DNA of 64,000 nucleotides from contig NZ_LGKP01000012.1 in the NCBI RefSeq assembly GCF_001306135.1, positions 186,001 through 250,000 of the forward strand, written 5' to 3'. Source of the DNA: Herpetosiphon geysericola. GTDB taxonomy: Bacteria; Chloroflexota; Chloroflexia; Chloroflexales; Herpetosiphonaceae. This document shows positions 63,218 to 64,000 of the stretch, piece by piece (positions within the stretch are counted from its first letter, which is position 1; each line of letters opens with the position of its first letter). The notes below the pieces were generated by a model, which worked only from the letters and a program-made list of their open reading frames with translations, was not told where the DNA came from and ran no database searches. The position numbers and the translations under genes are program-made.

Positions 63218-64000
63218 ATGACCATCTATCAGCATACAATTCGCCAAAACCGTTATCAATTCGATTCGCTTAAAACCCTGTTGGCCAAGGCAACCCCTGA
63301 GCGTTCAGGTGATGCTTTGGCTGGCTTGATCGCTGCCAATGCAGAGGAACGAGTGGCGGCGCAATGGTGTTTGGCTGATCTGCCATTAACCACGTTTCTC
63401 AACGAAGTAGTGGTTCCCTATGAAGCCGATGAAGTTACCCGCTTGATTATCGATAGCCATGATCAACAGGCGTTTGCGCCAATTCGCCATTTGACGGTTG
63501 GTGGTTTGCGCGAGTGGTTGCTCGATTATCGTACTGACAGCCAGCAGTTGGCGGTGGTGGCGGCTGGTATTACGCCTGAAATGGCGGCGGCAGTTGCCAA
63601 AATTATGCGCAACCAAGATCTGATTGCGGTTGCTAAAAAATGCCAAGTCATCACCCGCTTTCGCAATACCTTGGGCTTGGCAGGCCGTTTTTCCTCGCGC
63701 TTGCAGCCCAACCATCCCACCGATGATCCGCAGGGCATTGCGGCGGCAATTTTCGATGGTTTGCTGTATGGCTGCGGCGATGCAGTGATTGGGATTAATC
63801 CGGCGACTGATAGCCCGCAAGCCATGACTAGCCTCTTGCATTTAATTGATGAATTACGTCAGCGCTATGCCATGCCCGTGCAATCGTGTGTGTTGGCCCA
63901 TGTCACCACCGCCTTGCAGGTGATCGAGCGTGGCGCTCCGGTTGATTTGGTGTTTCAATCGATTGCTGGTACCGAGGCTGCCAATCGCAGTTTTGGCATC
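63218..64000 (+). CDS. eutB: Ethanolamine ammonia-lyase large subunit, 3' end missing
   Basis: The first 261 codons are visible and run off the window. GTAGGAGG precedes the ATG. Matches EutB: LKTLLAKATPERSGDALAGL, the NPATDSPQ motif of the TIM barrel (GINPATDSPQ), PVQSCVLAHVTTALQVIERG and GAPVDLVFQSIAGTEAANRS. EutB with EutC and adenosylcobalamin splits ethanolamine into acetaldehyde and ammonia. No microcompartment gene is seen before it. eutC is expected just beyond the edge. Confidence 0.92.
   Translation, partial: MTIYQHTIRQNRYQFDSLKTLLAKATPERSGDALAGLIAANAEERVAAQWCLADLPLTTFLNEVVVPYEADEVTRLIIDSHDQQAFAPIRHLTVGGLREWLLDYRTDSQQLAVVAAGITPEMAAAVAKIMRNQDLIAVAKKCQVITRFRNTLGLAGRFSSRLQPNHPTDDPQGIAAAIFDGLLYGCGDAVIGINPATDSPQAMTSLLHLIDELRQRYAMPVQSCVLAHVTTALQVIERGAPVDLVFQSIAGTEAANRSFGI

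Overview
The window looks like a chromosomal segment from a filamentous, carotenoid-making, non-photosynthetic Chloroflexota bacterium, most like Herpetosiphon. The evidence is the gene content: very large multi-sensor histidine kinases, single-domain 'PDN' response regulators, a soluble-adenylyl-cyclase-like AAA/TPR protein, a CruF-type carotenoid hydratase, AP2-domain proteins, and intergenic spaces filled with degenerate 'CACGAAGGACACGAAG' and 'AACGCAGAGGCGCAGAG' words. The genus is inferred from remembered family distributions, not from a search. No rRNA, tRNA, CRISPR array, transposase, prophage or origin was recognised.

Layout. 1-5.5 kb: end of an FAH-family hydrolase, a CHAT caspase-like protein overlapping a MobA-like guanylyltransferase, a GT4 glycosyltransferase, and convergent cruF. 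5.6-18.8 kb is a signalling block. It holds a tandem-cyclase/AAA/TPR protein, a CheY-like regulator, a GNAT enzyme, an 1877-residue histidine kinase with a LOV blue-light domain, a threonine-synthase-like enzyme fused to a receiver domain, and two more single-domain regulators. 19.3-27.9 kb: a nucleotide-sugar pyrophosphorylase abutting an AAA ATPase, then a complete Opp-type ABC importer (SBP-B-C-D-F). 28.4-43.4 kb: FabF, a DUF305 lipoprotein, a histidine kinase with an NtrC-like regulator lacking the sigma-54 contact loop, an SDR, an aminoglycoside-phosphotransferase-fold kinase, a triple-AP2 protein, AsnS, an ADP-ribosylglycohydrolase, a conserved unknown, a DUF4405 membrane protein with its own two-component pair, and a VOC protein behind a LexA-like palindrome. 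43.6-51.1 kb: a macrodomain protein, two AT-rich small genes, a nucleotidyltransferase, an ECF sigma/anti-sigma-like pair, xylulokinase, small membrane proteins and an F420-dependent-reductase-like protein. 51.3-58.9 kb: a second Opp-type importer followed by a cytoplasmic GH5 glycosidase, probably an oligosaccharide uptake and hydrolysis unit. 59-64 kb: cytochrome P450, a secreted amidase, and the start of eutB.

The most novel-looking unit is the probable operon 10647-18344: a LOV-containing hybrid-sensor kinase, a PLP enzyme carrying its own receiver domain, and a free receiver. It would place an amino-acid enzyme directly under phosphorelay and possibly blue-light control. The second is the kinase/regulator pair at 30.6-33.1 kb. 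There the NtrC-like protein has lost the GAFTGA and Walker B regions, and the promoter has a sigma-70-type -35/-10 with two tandem dyads upstream.

Two repeat families structure the intergenic space. Family A is a mosaic of short degenerate words that often begins within a few bases of a stop codon and in one case supplies the end of the protein. Family B has three copies of an approximately 60-bp double-hairpin element with a compensatory base change between copies.
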